From Mesorhizobium_K marinum (GTDB lineage Bacteria > Pseudomonadota > Alphaproteobacteria > Rhizobiales > Rhizobiaceae), in NCBI RefSeq assembly GCF_040813715.1, contig NZ_JBFOCH010000016.1: a stretch of 64,000 nt of DNA; one strand, written 5' to 3'. The notes under the pieces are model-generated. The model had not been told where the DNA came from, did no database searches, and worked only from the letters and a program-made list of their open reading frames with translations. The position numbers and the translations under genes were made by a program. Positions 1 through 12,529 of the stretch are shown in pieces; the stretch's first letter is position 1, and the number at the start of each line of letters is the position of its first letter.

Positions 1-18
1 CAACCCGTGGAGGCTCTG

Positions 19-390
19 ATGAACGTCAAGGAGATGGTGGCGGCAGCGAATGCGGTCGTGCCGAAGATTTCGCCCGACGAGGCCAGGAAGCTGATGGCCG
101 ACAAGAACGCGCTGGTGGTCGACGTGCGCGATGCGCCGGAGGTGCAGGCGAGCGGCAAGGTGAAGGGCGCGGTCAACGTCTCGCGCGGCATGCTCGATTT
201 CCGCGCCGACCCGGAATCGCCCTATCACGACAAGGCGTTCGCAAAAGACCGCCCGGTGATCGTCTATTGCGCCTCGGGCGGCCGCGCCGCGCTTTCGGGC
301 AAGCTGCTCAAGGATTTCGGCTACGGCGAGGTCTACAGCCTCGGCGGCTTCAAGGACTGGGCCGAGAGCGGCGGCGAAGTCGAGAAGTAG
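19..390 (+). CDS. Rhodanese-like domain protein
   Basis: Single-domain rhodanese of 123 aa. The family moves sulfane sulfur through a loop cysteine. Here the loop reads VIVYCASGGRAA, with Cys followed by G-x-R, so the protein should be catalytically competent. The N-terminal part has the usual substrate-side motif VVDVRDAPE and the C-terminus has the LGGFKDW signature. There is no signal peptide, so it is probably cytoplasmic. I chose the ATG at 19 because GGAGG lies 5 nt upstream (9-13); an in-frame GTG at 7 would add four residues but lies at the edge of that site. The upstream context is outside the window. The fold assignment is firm; the physiological sulfur acceptor cannot be inferred. 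Confidence 0.9.
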   Translation: MNVKEMVAAANAVVPKISPDEARKLMADKNALVVDVRDAPEVQASGKVKGAVNVSRGMLDFRADPESPYHDKAFAKDRPVIVYCASGGRAALSGKLLKDFGYGEVYSLGGFKDWAESGGEVEK

Positions 391-1227
391 CGGCCTTCTC
401 CCTGCGATGGGGTTGTCGCGTGGACGTGTTCGACCCCCACTCCGGTTTGCTTCGCAAACCACCTCTCCCCCGGTCGACGGGGGAGAGGAAGGACGGCCGC
501 AAGGCCTGGCGCTTTTCCTCTACCCCACAGGGGTGGGGGAGAGGTGGCGAGCCCGCAGGGCGAGACGGAGTGGGGGAGCCTGGCGCTGACTGACGCCCTC
601 CCGTTCCGTCCGGCACCCCTCATCCGACCTCGCTTCGCTCGGCTCTCCCGCAAGGGGAGAAGGGAAGGGCGCGTTGCCTCGGGCAACCCCACCCGGCGGG
701 CGTTGCGCGCCGAATTGCCGGGGACCCCGATTGCTCCGCAATCTCCCCGGCCTTCTCGGCCGACGATCGTGCCACTGGCTCGATCGGAAGATCGGTCTCG
801 AAGCCCCTCGAGGGNTGGCGAGCCCGCAGGGCGAGACGGAGTGGGGGAGCCTGGCGCTGCCTGACGCCCTCCCGTTCCGTCCGGCACCCCTCATCCGACC
901 TCGCTTCGCTCGGCTCTCCCGCAAGGGGAGAAGGGAAGGGCGCGTTGCCTGCGGCAACCCCACCGGCGGCGTTGCGCGCCGAATTGCCGGGGACCCCGAT
1001 TGCTCCGCAATCTCCCCGGCCTTCTCGGCCGACGATCGAGCCACTGGCTCGATCGGAAGATCGGTCTCGAAGCCCCTCGAGGGGGAGGTCAAGAGGCGCT
1101 CAAAAAATACTCCTGCAGGGGGCGCACTNGGACCCCGATTGCTCCGCAATCTCCCCGGCCTTCTCGGCCGACGATCGTGCCACTGGCTCGATCGGAAGAT
1201 CGGTCTCGAAGCCCCTCGAGGGAGAGG
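391..1227. repeat. Gene-free patch of palindromic intergenic repeats, duplicated at two gaps
   Basis: No gene is supported in these 837 bp. The DNA is built from short GC-rich palindromes: GGTTTGC-ttc-GCAAACC at 444-460 and an 11-bp-arm hairpin at 462-488 (CTCTCCCCCG with its complement). Blocks of alternating purine/pyrimidine inverted motifs follow. This is the style of Rhizobiales mosaic intergenic elements (family resemblance, not a database match). A roughly 270-bp block at about 545-814 recurs at 816-1083 after the n at 815, and its tail recurs again at 1130-1227 after the n at 1129. The copies differ by substitutions and small indels. The recurrence at the n positions is best read as unmerged contig overlap, so the true spacer is probably only a few hundred bases long. 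Confidence 0.7.
1084..1128 (-). other. Duplicate fragment of the carB 3' end at an assembly gap
   Basis: About 45 bp matching the last codons of carB (1228-1275), with a few substitutions, directly before the n at 1129. It is the end of a neighbouring contig that overlaps the real carB locus, not a separate gene. Confidence 0.75.
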
Positions 1228-4719
<3,492 letters not shown>

Positions 4720-4967
4720 GGGGCGTCCGTGGTTGCGCGACGCACCGGAACGGGCGGGCCCGGCCGGTGCGAAAGGGGAGGAATCTGTAAGGCTAGGCCG
4801 GCCTTATAGGGGAGGGGAAAGGGGAAGGGAACCCCGGAAATGCGGCGAATTGATCGTCAAGCGCGGGTCCTGGCCGTCCGCAGGGCCATGCGGGGGGCGG
4901 AACCGGACGACGGCCCGGCCGTTGAGACGGGCGGCCGGCCGGCCGCGCCATTCGTATGGAGGCAGAA

Positions 4968-5153
4968 ATGGGAATCGAACAGGCGCCCACCAAACAGGGT
5001 CGCGCGTCGGCGCGGGGACTGCGCAAGGCCTCGGCCAACGAGGAGCGAAAGGTCGAGGCACAGAAGGGCAGCGACCTGAAGAAGGGCGCCGCCCGTTTCG
5101 ACGAACGTTCGCGCAGTTCCGACGGCAAGAGCGCCGGCAGCAAGCAGCGCTGA
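4968..5153 (+). CDS. Small hydrophilic hypothetical protein
   Basis: 61-aa, strongly charged protein (MGIEQAPTKQGRASARGL at the start) rich in Lys, Arg, Ser and Gly, with no hydrophobic segment and therefore probably soluble and disordered. The start at 4968 is supported by GGAGG at 4958-4962, 5 nt upstream; an ATG at 4956 sits on top of that site and is less likely. It lies between carB (divergent) and the zinc peptidase. No known domain is recognisable. Coding status rests on the ribosome-binding site and the conserved style of such small basic proteins, so confidence is moderate. Confidence 0.5.
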   Translation: MGIEQAPTKQGRASARGLRKASANEERKVEAQKGSDLKKGAARFDERSRSSDGKSAGSKQR

Positions 5154-5246
5154 GTTCCGCAGCGCGGACCGGCGGAAAAACCCTGTGACTCACCCTGTCG
5201 CTTCGGCTAGTTTCGGCCCGGAGCGCATCGTCTTTGAGGAATACCC

Positions 5247-6176
5247 ATGCGTTGGAGAGGCCGTCGCCAGAGCGACAACGTTCAGGACAGCCGCGGGCAG
5301 GGCGGCTTCGGTCGCGGCATGCCGGGGGGCGGCGGGCTCGGGCGCAATCCGATCCGCATCCCAATGGGAGGGCGCGCCGGCGGTGGCGGGCTCTCGACGA
5401 TCATCATCCTGGTCGTGCTGTTTTTTGCGCTCAAGGCCTGCGGCATCGACCCGCTGCAGATCCTCGCCGGCGGCGACGGCGGGCCTTCCACTGCGCCGGG
5501 CGGCGGCGGCCAGGTGACGCAGGGCCAGCCCAAGGCCTCCGACGAGATGACACAGTTCGTCAGCGTCGTGCTGGCCGAGACCGAGGACGTCTGGAACGGC
5601 ATCTTCCAGGCCGAAGGGTTGAAATACGAAGAGCCGACGCTCGAACTGTTCTCGGGGCAGGTGCGTTCGGCCTGCGGCTTTGCCTCCTCGGCCTCCGGCC
5701 CGTTCTACTGCCCGGGCGACCGCAAGGTCTATCTCGACACCACCTTCTTCGACCAGCTCGACCGCCAGTTCGGCGCATCGGGCGATTTCGCGCAGGCCTA
5801 TGTCATCGCGCATGAGGTCGGCCACCACATCCAGAACCTCACCGGCATCCTGCCGAAGTTCAACCAGATGCGGCAGCAGATGAGCGAGATCGAAGCGAAC
5901 CAGATGTCGATGCGCGTCGAACTCCAGGCCGACTGTTTCGCCGGCGTCTGGGCCCACTATACGGCGCAGAAGGGCCTGCTCGAGGAAGGCGACGTCGAGG
6001 AAGCGCTGAACGCGGCGCAGAAGATCGGCGACGATACGCTGCAGAAGCGCATGCAGGGCTATGTCGTGCCGGAAAGCTTCAACCACGGCACGTCGGCGCA
6101 GCGCCAGCGCTGGTTCGCCGCCGGGCTGCAGTCAGGCAAGCTTTCGTCCTGCGATACGTTCAACAACCCGATCTGA
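5247..6176 (+). CDS. Neutral zinc metallopeptidase (YpfJ family), membrane-anchored
   Basis: 309-aa member of the putative neutral zinc metallopeptidase family (PF04228). A Gly/Arg-rich N-terminus is followed by one membrane segment at about residues 49-65 (TIIILVVLFFALKACGI). The periplasmic catalytic domain carries HEVGHHIQN near residue 189 (HExxH zinc motif) and a downstream ELQADCFAG block that supplies the third ligand region. Conserved Cys pairs (SACGFASSASGPFYCPGD) also match the family. GAGGAA upstream supports the ATG at 5247. Substrates are unknown for the family. It appears monocistronic. Confidence 0.9.
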   Translation: MRWRGRRQSDNVQDSRGQGGFGRGMPGGGGLGRNPIRIPMGGRAGGGGLSTIIILVVLFFALKACGIDPLQILAGGDGGPSTAPGGGGQVTQGQPKASDEMTQFVSVVLAETEDVWNGIFQAEGLKYEEPTLELFSGQVRSACGFASSASGPFYCPGDRKVYLDTTFFDQLDRQFGASGDFAQAYVIAHEVGHHIQNLTGILPKFNQMRQQMSEIEANQMSMRVELQADCFAGVWAHYTAQKGLLEEGDVEEALNAAQKIGDDTLQKRMQGYVVPESFNHGTSAQRQRWFAAGLQSGKLSSCDTFNNPI

Positions 6177-6225
6177 GATCGGGCGGAAGGTCCGTCTAGG
6201 ACCGTGGCCGGCCCCGGCGGGCCGG

Positions 6226-7330
6226 TCAGTTCAGCCTGGGCGACTGCGCGACGCGCGCCGGCTGGGGCGGCGCGGCGTCGGCGGTTTCGGCGCTCTTCTG
6301 CTTGCGCGGCTTGACGCCGGCCGTCGACAGGAAGCTCTTGTAGACCCAGCCCTGACGGCCGCCATAGGCGATCTGGCACCAGCCGTCGCAGGAGATCAAA
6401 CCGACCGTCGCGCCGGCCGGCACGACCGCAAGCACGCCGGCTCCCTTGCGCGGCGCCGAACGCATGTTGACGGCCGAGGTGATCCGCGCGGAACCGGCGG
6501 GCGCGCCGGCGGCGGCCTTCGGCGTCTTCACGACGGTGCGAACCGAGCTGGCGGAAGCGTCGCCGTCGTCGGCGGGATGGCCGGCCAGGCCGCCGATGTC
6601 GACGCCCGGCAGCGACGCGACCTCGGTCCGCGCGGGNCTTCACCACGGTGCGAACCGAGCTGGCGGAAGCGTCGCCGTCGTCGGCGGGATGGCCGGCCAG
6701 GCCGCCGATGTCGACGCCCGGCAGCGACGCGACCTCGGTCCGCGCGGGGCGGGTCTCGGTTGCGGCGGCCTTGGCCTTCTTCTTCGGAATGATCGCCGGT
6801 TCCGCCTCTTCGGCGGGTATGGCCGCAGTCAACGTGTCGTCGGCCCCTTCGCCGTCCTCGGACAGCGCCGCCATCTCGACGGGAAGCGCATCGTCGGCAT
6901 CATCCATCACGACGATCGGGCTGGCGGTCGGGTCGTCGGTGGGGAGCTCGATCGCGTGCTCCGGGCCGACCGTTGCAGCGACCTTTGCGACCGCTTCGGG
7001 ATCGGGCAGGGGTGCGTCTATGGGAACCGCGACGGGCTGTTCGCCGGCCGGCGCTTGCGCGACGACGGCGGTTGCAGCGGTCGTCGGCTCGACGGAGGCT
7101 TTTGCGACAACCGGCCTGACGGTCACCGGTCCGTCGGCTGCGCGCGCAAGCGCACGGTCTGCAAGATAATCGACGAAGATCGCGCTGGCCGCGCCGACGC
7201 CGACGACGACCGCAGCGGCGGCCGAAAGGCTGGCGACGCGCCGGGCCTTGCCGGCGTCAGGCCGGACGGAAACGATCGGAAAACGGCTCCTCGGCGCGGC
7301 GGATGCGCCGATCCTCAGGGGAATTTTCAC
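6226..7330 (-). CDS. Membrane-anchored protein with C-terminal bacterial SH3 domain (interrupted by assembly gap)
   Basis: Protein with a transmembrane segment near the N-terminus (about residues 30-50), a long acidic, Ala/Pro-rich spacer, and a C-terminal SH3b domain (TSAVNMRSAPRKGAGVLAVV ... CDGWCQIAYGGRQGWVYKSF). SH3b domains usually bind cell-wall peptides, so a periplasmic, envelope-associated role is inferred. An n at 6637 is flanked by a 111-bp repeat (6526-6636 and 6638-6748) that differs by synonymous changes. Removing one copy restores a single 330-aa frame, so the duplication is an assembly overlap. The start is a GTG at 7328-7330, preceded by GGAGAG. Further upstream in-frame codons exist but lack a ribosome-binding site. 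Confidence 0.8.
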
Positions 7331-7470
7331 AACGAACTCTCCACGCAAGCCCCCACCCGCGCGTTCATTCATTGTTTAGAATTGTGGCGGCGCTGGGTCA
7401 AGAACCGCCAAAACGTCAGGCGGCTCCCGCGGCTCCTGACGCGAGGCCGGGAAGGGCGCGGAGAATTCGC

Positions 7471-8694
7471 TCAGCGTTCCGCCAGCGCCGGTTCGCCGCG
7501 CCGTTCGCGGATGAGGTTGGCGAAGCGCCGGAAGAGATAGTGGGAATCCTGCGGCCCCGGCGACGCCTCGGGGTGGTGCTGCACCGAAAAGACCGGCCGG
7601 CCGGTCAGTGCGATGCCGCAGTTGGAGCCGTCGAACAGCGACACATGGGTCTCCTCGACGCCCTCGGGCAGCGACTCCGCGTCGACCGCGAAGCCGTGGT
7701 TCATCGAGACGATCTCGACCTTGCCGGTGGTGTGGTCCTTGACGGGATGGTTCGCGCCGTGATGGCCCTGGTGCATCTTCTCGGTCCTGCCGCCGAGCGC
7801 CAGCGCCAGCATCTGGTGGCCGAGGCAGATGCCGAAGACGGGAATGTCGGTCTTGATCAGGTCCTGGATGACCGGCACCGCGTAGCGGCCGGTCGCGGCC
7901 GGGTCGCCCGGCCCGTTGGAGAGGAAGATGCCGTCCGGCTGCATGGCCAGGATATCGGCCGCCGGCGTTTCGGCCGGCACGACCGTCACCTTGGCGCCGA
8001 GGCCGGCGAGCAGCCGCAGGATGTTGCGCTTCACGCCGTAGTCGATGGCGACGACATGCATCGAGGGCGCGTCCTGCTCGCCATAGCCTTCGTTCCAGAC
8101 CCACGGCGTCTCGCGCCAGACCGACGACTGGCCCGACGTGACCTCCCTGGCGAGGTCGAGGTCGACGAGTCCGTGCCAGGCGGCGGCGCGCGCCTTCATG
8201 CCGGCGACGTCGAAGATGCCGTCCGGCTCGTGGGCGATGACCGCGTTCGGCATGCCCTTCTCGCGGATCAGCGCGGTCAGCGCGCGGGTGTCGATGCCCG
8301 ACATGGCGATGACGCCGCGCCGCTTCAGCCACTCGTCCAGATCGCTGGCCGCGCGGTAGTTGGAGGGGCTGGTGACGTCGGCCTTGAACACCGCGCCGAC
8401 CGCGCCGTGGCGGGCGGCGGGCGTCAGGTCTTCCTGGTCCTCGTCATTGGCGCCGATGTTGCCGATGTGCGGGAAGGTGAAGGTCACGATCTGGCCGGCG
8501 TAGGACGGATCGGTGAGGATTTCCTGGTAGCCGGTCAGCGCCGTGTTGAAGCAGACCTCGGCGACCGCGCTTCCGGTCGCGCCGAGCCCGCGACCCTCGA
8601 TGACCGTACCGTCGGCGAGGACGAGCAGCGCAGTCGGCTTTTCGGTGGACCAGGGCGCGGTGGCGTGTTCGGCCCCTGGGGCGGTCGTGGTCAT
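7471..8694 (-). CDS. carA: Carbamoyl-phosphate synthase small subunit (glutamine amidotransferase)
   Basis: 407-aa glutaminase subunit that supplies ammonia to CarB. The N-terminal CPSase-specific domain (LVLADGTVIEGRG, CFNTALTGYQEILTDPSY) is followed by a class I amidotransferase domain with nucleophile Cys in VFGICLGHQML (about residue 285) and the His/Glu of the triad in QHHPEASPGP. The ATG at 8694 has GGAGAG 5-6 nt upstream. It is divergent from the YqeY-like gene across 256 bp, which should hold the carA promoter. In many bacteria carA and carB are adjacent; here two genes intervene. Confidence 0.98.
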   Translation of the reverse strand: MTTTAPGAEHATAPWSTEKPTALLVLADGTVIEGRGLGATGSAVAEVCFNTALTGYQEILTDPSYAGQIVTFTFPHIGNIGANDEDQEDLTPAARHGAVGAVFKADVTSPSNYRAASDLDEWLKRRGVIAMSGIDTRALTALIREKGMPNAVIAHEPDGIFDVAGMKARAAAWHGLVDLDLAREVTSGQSSVWRETPWVWNEGYGEQDAPSMHVVAIDYGVKRNILRLLAGLGAKVTVVPAETPAADILAMQPDGIFLSNGPGDPAATGRYAVPVIQDLIKTDIPVFGICLGHQMLALALGGRTEKMHQGHHGANHPVKDHTTGKVEIVSMNHGFAVDAESLPEGVEETHVSLFDGSNCGIALTGRPVFSVQHHPEASPGPQDSHYLFRRFANLIRERRGEPALAER

Positions 8695-8950
8695 GGCTGC
8701 TCTCCTCGCGAGGCGGCGGGCTGCGTCCCGGACAATCGGTGCGACAAAGGCGCGGGCCGGCGTTCCGCCCCCGCGCAAGTCCAATTCTTGGTCGTGCAAG
8801 GCCCGGTCAATAGGGGAACGGGGCGCGGGCGTCAATGGAGGATGCGCGGCTGCGCGGGGCGGGTGCGTTGCATTCGCGATGCTTGCGTGGCAGTGCTGCC
8901 GGGCGGCCCGCGGGACAGGTTCCCGCCAGCCCTGCCGAAGGAGATTTGCG

Positions 8951-9400
8951 ATGCGCGAGACGATCACGACGGCGCTGAAGACGGCCCTGAAGAGCGGCGA
9001 CAGGCTGCGCGCCTCGACGCTCAGGATGGTCAATGCGGCGATCCAGGACCGCGACATCGCCAATCGCGGCGCCGGCAAGGAGCCGGCCGGCGAGGACGAA
9101 GTGCTGCAGATCCTGACCAAGATGGTGAAGCAGCGCCAGGAATCGGCAAAAGCCTTCGAGCAGGGCAACCGCCCCGAACTGGCGGCGGCCGAGAACGCAG
9201 AAATCGCGATCATCTCCGAATTCCTGCCCAGGCAGATGGACGAGGCCGAAGCCAAGGCGGCGATCGCCCAGGCGATTCGCGACACCGGCGCGGCCGGGCC
9301 GCGCGACATGGGCAAGGTCATGGCCGAACTGAAGGCGAAACATGCCGGCAGCATGGATTTCGGCAAGGCGAGCGGCTGGGTCAAGGACCTGCTGACCTAA
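8951..9400 (+). CDS. GatB/YqeY domain-containing protein
   Basis: 149-aa YqeY-type protein. It consists only of the domain homologous to the tRNA-interacting tail of GatB, with the family pattern LRMVNAAIQDRDIANR, EVLQILTKMVKQRQESAKAF, and the C-terminal GKVMAELKAKHAGSMDFGKA. The family is widely conserved and thought to act in tRNA-dependent amidation or tRNA binding; its exact reaction is unknown. GAAGGAG lies 7 nt before the ATG at 8951. In many proteobacteria yqeY sits near dnaG/rpoD, and here those genes are about 7.7 kb downstream, with carA divergent. It is followed after 21 bp by the YqaA-like gene, so co-transcription is likely. Confidence 0.92.
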   Translation: MRETITTALKTALKSGDRLRASTLRMVNAAIQDRDIANRGAGKEPAGEDEVLQILTKMVKQRQESAKAFEQGNRPELAAAENAEIAIISEFLPRQMDEAEAKAAIAQAIRDTGAAGPRDMGKVMAELKAKHAGSMDFGKASGWVKDLLT

Positions 9401-9421
9401 CCGCGCCGCGGACTGCCGCCG

Positions 9422-9859
9422 ATGGACACGGTGCTGGCGCTGGGCGGCCTGTTCGCCATCGCCTTCGTCGCGGCGACCATCCTTCCGGCGCAGTCGGAGG
9501 CGGCGCTTGTCGGCATGCAGCTCGCCGGCTACCCGGTGCTGCTGCTGATCGCCGTGGCCAGTCTCGGAAACACGCTGGGCGCCGTCGTCAACTGGCTGCT
9601 GGGGCGCGCCGTCGAGAGCCAGCGCGACCGGGCGTGGTTCCCGGTCTCCAGCGCGGCGCTCGAGCGGGCCACGCGGTGGTACGGCAAATGGGGGCGCTGG
9701 AGCCTGCTCCTGTCCTGGGCCCCGATCGGCGGCGATGCGCTCACCGTCGCCGCCGGTGCGCTGAGGGAGCCGTTCTGGAGCTTCCTCATGCTGGTCGCGA
9801 TCGCCAAGACCGGCCGCTACGTCGTGCTGGCCCTGGCGACCGCCGGCCTGTTCGGCTGA
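9422..9859 (+). CDS. YqaA/DedA-type small membrane protein
   Basis: 145-aa integral membrane protein with about four hydrophobic segments, of the YqaA branch of the SNARE-associated/DedA superfamily. The diagnostic features are the short N-terminal re-entrant segment ending FVAATILPAQSEAAL, the GNTLGAVVNWLLGR turn, and the RWSLLLSWAPIGGDALTVAAG stretch. DedA-superfamily members are inner-membrane proteins linked to lipid carrier recycling and envelope homeostasis; the YqaA branch itself is uncharacterised. It lies 21 bp after the YqeY-like gene on the same strand. Confidence 0.85.
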   Translation: MDTVLALGGLFAIAFVAATILPAQSEAALVGMQLAGYPVLLLIAVASLGNTLGAVVNWLLGRAVESQRDRAWFPVSSAALERATRWYGKWGRWSLLLSWAPIGGDALTVAAGALREPFWSFLMLVAIAKTGRYVVLALATAGLFG

Positions 9860-9925
9860 GGTGGCGTCGGCGCGGCGGGCGTGGTTTGCTGGCGGCGACG
9901 CAACATTGAAACCGGGTGACGGCGC

Positions 9926-10762
9926 ATGCAGACACGACCTTTCGGGAACCACGATGCGCGGGTCTCCGTCATCGGGCAGGGCACCTGGCAGATGGACGGC
10001 CGCAACGACGCCGGCGCCATCGAGGCGCTGCGGCGCGGACTCGACCTCGGCATGACGCACATCGACACGGCGGAGATGTACGGCGAGGCCGAACCACTTG
10101 TCGCCAGGGCGATCGAGGGGCGGCGCGACGCGGCGTTCCTCGTCTCCAAGGTGCTGCCGAGCAACGCCTCCCGCGCCGGCACGCTGGCGGCCTGCGAGCG
10201 CTCGCTGGCGCGGCTGAAGACCGACCGGCTCGACTGCTACCTGCTGCACTGGCGCGGCCGCGTGCCGCTGGAGGAGACGTTCCGCGCCTTCGAGGAGCTG
10301 CAGGCGGCCGGCAAGATCCTGTCGTGGGGCGTCAGCAATTTCGACGCCGACGATCTCGACGAGGCACTGGCGGTGGCCGGCGCGGGCAGGATCGCCTGCA
10401 ACCAGGTGCTCTACCATGTGCAGGAGCGCGCGATCGAACACGCGGTGATCCCGTGGTGCGAGCGGCACGGCGTCGCCGTGGTCGCCTACAGTCCGTTCGG
10501 CCAGGGCGACTTTCCAGGCCCGTCGTCGGCTGGCGGGCGGGCGCTTCAGGAGATCGCCGATCGCCATGGCGCGACGCCGCGTCAGGTCGCGCTCGCCTTC
10601 CTGACGCGGCGCCCCGCGGTCTTCGCCATCCCCAAGGCGTCGAAGGCGCAGCATGCGGCCGAAAATGCCGGCGCCGGCGACCTCGCGCTCTCCGACGCGG
10701 ACATCGCGCGGATCGACAAAGCGTTTCCGCTCGGCCGGCCGAAGGGCCTGCCGATGATCTGA
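9926..10762 (+). CDS. Aldo/keto reductase
   Basis: 278-aa NAD(P)H-dependent aldo/keto reductase with a TIM-barrel. The catalytic tetrad is visible as Asp47 and Tyr52 (DTAEMYGEAE), Lys75 (VSKVLPSNA) and His108 (CYLLHWRG). C-terminal IPKASKAQHAAENAGA is the NADP-binding phosphate loop region of the family. It is cytosolic and its substrate is not predictable. It ends 20 bp before the convergent MFS gene. The length is typical for the bacterial AKR group that carries no extra C-terminal loops. Confidence 0.92.
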   Translation: MQTRPFGNHDARVSVIGQGTWQMDGRNDAGAIEALRRGLDLGMTHIDTAEMYGEAEPLVARAIEGRRDAAFLVSKVLPSNASRAGTLAACERSLARLKTDRLDCYLLHWRGRVPLEETFRAFEELQAAGKILSWGVSNFDADDLDEALAVAGAGRIACNQVLYHVQERAIEHAVIPWCERHGVAVVAYSPFGQGDFPGPSSAGGRALQEIADRHGATPRQVALAFLTRRPAVFAIPKASKAQHAAENAGAGDLALSDADIARIDKAFPLGRPKGLPMI

Positions 10763-10782
10763 AGCGCGGGCCGTTCCCAGGC

Positions 10783-11982
10783 CTATGCAGCGGCGGCCGA
10801 TACCAGCGGCGGGGTCTGGCCGCTGCGCTTTTCCCAGGCGTAGGAGGCGATGGCGACAAGCGTCGCCACGGCCATCGACACGACGCCGACCAGCGGCAGG
10901 CTGCGGTAGGGCAGGCCGGCCGAAAGCATCGTCGCGCCGACCGAAGCGGCAATCGCGATGCCGACGTTGAACCCGGCCGGGATCAGCGCCGAGGCCAGGT
11001 TGGGCGCGTCGGCCGTCCAGGCGAGGATGCGCGTCTGGATCGGCGTGCCGACGGCGAAGTTGATGCCGCCCCACAGCGTCAGTGCGACGATCATCGGCAG
11101 CGGATAGGGGCTGACGGCATAGATCACGGCCAGCACGACGGCCTGCAAGGCCAGCAGGGCAATCAGCGAGGGCATCAGCCGCCAGCCGGCGAGCCTGCCG
11201 CCGATGAACACGCCGGCGGTGGCGCCGAGCCCGTTGAGCAGCAGCACCCAGGGCACCATGCCGGCGTCGAGGCCGGTCACCTCCTGCAGCAGCGGCGCGA
11301 TGTAGGTGTAGGGCACGAACTGGCAGAGCATCAGCATGAGCATCATGATGAGGCAGGTCCAGACCTGCTGGCGGCCGAGCACCCGCACCTCCTTGCGCAG
11401 GCCCGCGGGCGGGGCCGCGCCGCCGTTGCCGCGCGGCAGCAGCATGGCCATCGCCGCGATCGCCACGATGCCGAGCCCGAACATCGCCCAGAAGGTGGCG
11501 CGCCAGCCGAAGCCGTTGCCGATCGCGGTGCCGATCGGCACGCCGATGATGCCCGACACGGTGAGGCCGGCGAGGATCAGCGCGACCGCCATGCCGCGCT
11601 GGTCCGGCCGCACCAGGCCGACAGCGACCACCATGGCGACGCCGAAATAGGTTCCGTGCGCGACCGCGATGGCGATGCGCAGCAAGAGCATCGAGAAGAA
11701 GTCGGGAGCGAGCGCGCAGGCCGCCTGTCCGACCGTGAAGGCGACGGTCAGCCCGATGAGCAGCGCCTTGCGCGAAAGCCTGGCCGTCGCGATGGTGAGA
11801 AGCGGCCCGCCGACCGCGATGCCGGCCGCGTAGCCGGAGACGAGGTAGCCCGCATTGGGAATGGAGACGCCGAGGCCGGCGGCCACTTCGGGCAGCACGC
11901 CGGCGATGACGAACTCGGTCGTGCCGAAGGCGAAGGCGGCGATGAACAGGGCGATGAGCGGAAGCGGCATGCGGGCGGCCAC
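10783..11982 (-). CDS. MFS transporter, DHA1 (AraJ/YdhP-like) exporter
   Basis: 399-aa twelve-helix major facilitator. The first helix has the branch hallmark FAFGTTEFVIAGVLPE, seen in drug/sugar-phosphate exporters of the AraJ/YdhP type. The loop 2-3 motif is degenerate (TIATARLSRKALL), and helix 5 carries the antiporter-type glycine pattern (ILAGLTVSGIIGVPIGTAIG). This indicates a proton-driven efflux pump of unknown substrate. It is convergent with the aldo/keto reductase and has no adjacent regulator. Confidence 0.9.
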   Translation of the reverse strand: MAARMPLPLIALFIAAFAFGTTEFVIAGVLPEVAAGLGVSIPNAGYLVSGYAAGIAVGGPLLTIATARLSRKALLIGLTVAFTVGQAACALAPDFFSMLLLRIAIAVAHGTYFGVAMVVAVGLVRPDQRGMAVALILAGLTVSGIIGVPIGTAIGNGFGWRATFWAMFGLGIVAIAAMAMLLPRGNGGAAPPAGLRKEVRVLGRQQVWTCLIMMLMLMLCQFVPYTYIAPLLQEVTGLDAGMVPWVLLLNGLGATAGVFIGGRLAGWRLMPSLIALLALQAVVLAVIYAVSPYPLPMIVALTLWGGINFAVGTPIQTRILAWTADAPNLASALIPAGFNVGIAIAASVGATMLSAGLPYRSLPLVGVVSMAVATLVAIASYAWEKRSGQTPPLVSAAAA

Positions 11983-12158
11983 GGTTTGCGGGAGCGGCGA
12001 CTAACCACGAACAGGCGCGGCCCCGCAACCGAGATTTTGTCGACGTGGCTTCAGATTTTCTGGATGGCGCCGCCGTGGCGACGGGCCCGGCCGGCGATTG
12101 GCGGGCCCCGCGATGGCGCCGCCCGCGCTGGATTGCCCTGCGCGGCCGCCCGGCGATC

Positions 12159-12302
12159 CTAGACGAAGGTCATCACGACCACCGACCCGACCGCGATCAG
12201 CAGCAGTCCGGCGACCAGCATCGGGACAAGGCTGCTGCCGTGCGAATCCCGGCCGCTCGCCTGGTCGCCCGAAAGGATGACGGGTTCTTTGCTCCGGCTC
12301 AT
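12159..12302 (-). CDS. 47-aa single-span membrane protein
   Basis: A very short gene. Its product has a hydrophilic N-terminus (MSRSKEPVILSGDQASG) and one clear C-terminal membrane helix (VPMLVAGLLLIAVGSVVVMT) that ends with the protein. GGAGGA lies 6 nt before the ATG at 12300-12302, an excellent ribosome-binding site. The next gene downstream on the same strand is the MFS transporter, 176 bp away. No family is recognised. C-tail-type single-span micro-proteins often act as small regulators of membrane complexes, but nothing here shows a partner. Coding status is inferred from the ribosome-binding site plus the coherent membrane segment. Confidence 0.65.
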   Translation of the reverse strand: MSRSKEPVILSGDQASGRDSHGSSLVPMLVAGLLLIAVGSVVVMTFV

Positions 12303-12426
12303 GACCATTCCTCCATCGCCGCTCCGAAAAGTGGCAGATGAAATACCACTTTACAAGCCGAAAGGGAACGCGCCGCCGATGGCCGCGGCCGAAACGTTGC
12401 CGGGAACCGGCAGTCCGATGATGGGG

Positions 12427-12529
12427 AAGTGCCGCGCGCGACTTGCGCGTTTTCGGCGCGGGCGGTCGGTCAGCCGGNAAGTGCCGCGCGCGGCTTGCGC
12501 GTTGCCGGCGCGGGCGGTCGGTCAGCCGG
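12427..12529. repeat. 51-bp overlap duplication around the n at 12478
   Basis: 12427-12477 and 12479-12529 are the same sequence with three substitutions. The second copy contains the stop codon of the Na/Pi transporter gene. It is treated as an unmerged contig overlap and not as a direct repeat. Confidence 0.75.

Noticed and set aside
391..1227. CRISPR array
   Set aside because: Repeats are palindromic, irregularly spaced and tied to assembly gaps; there are no uniform spacers or cas genes.
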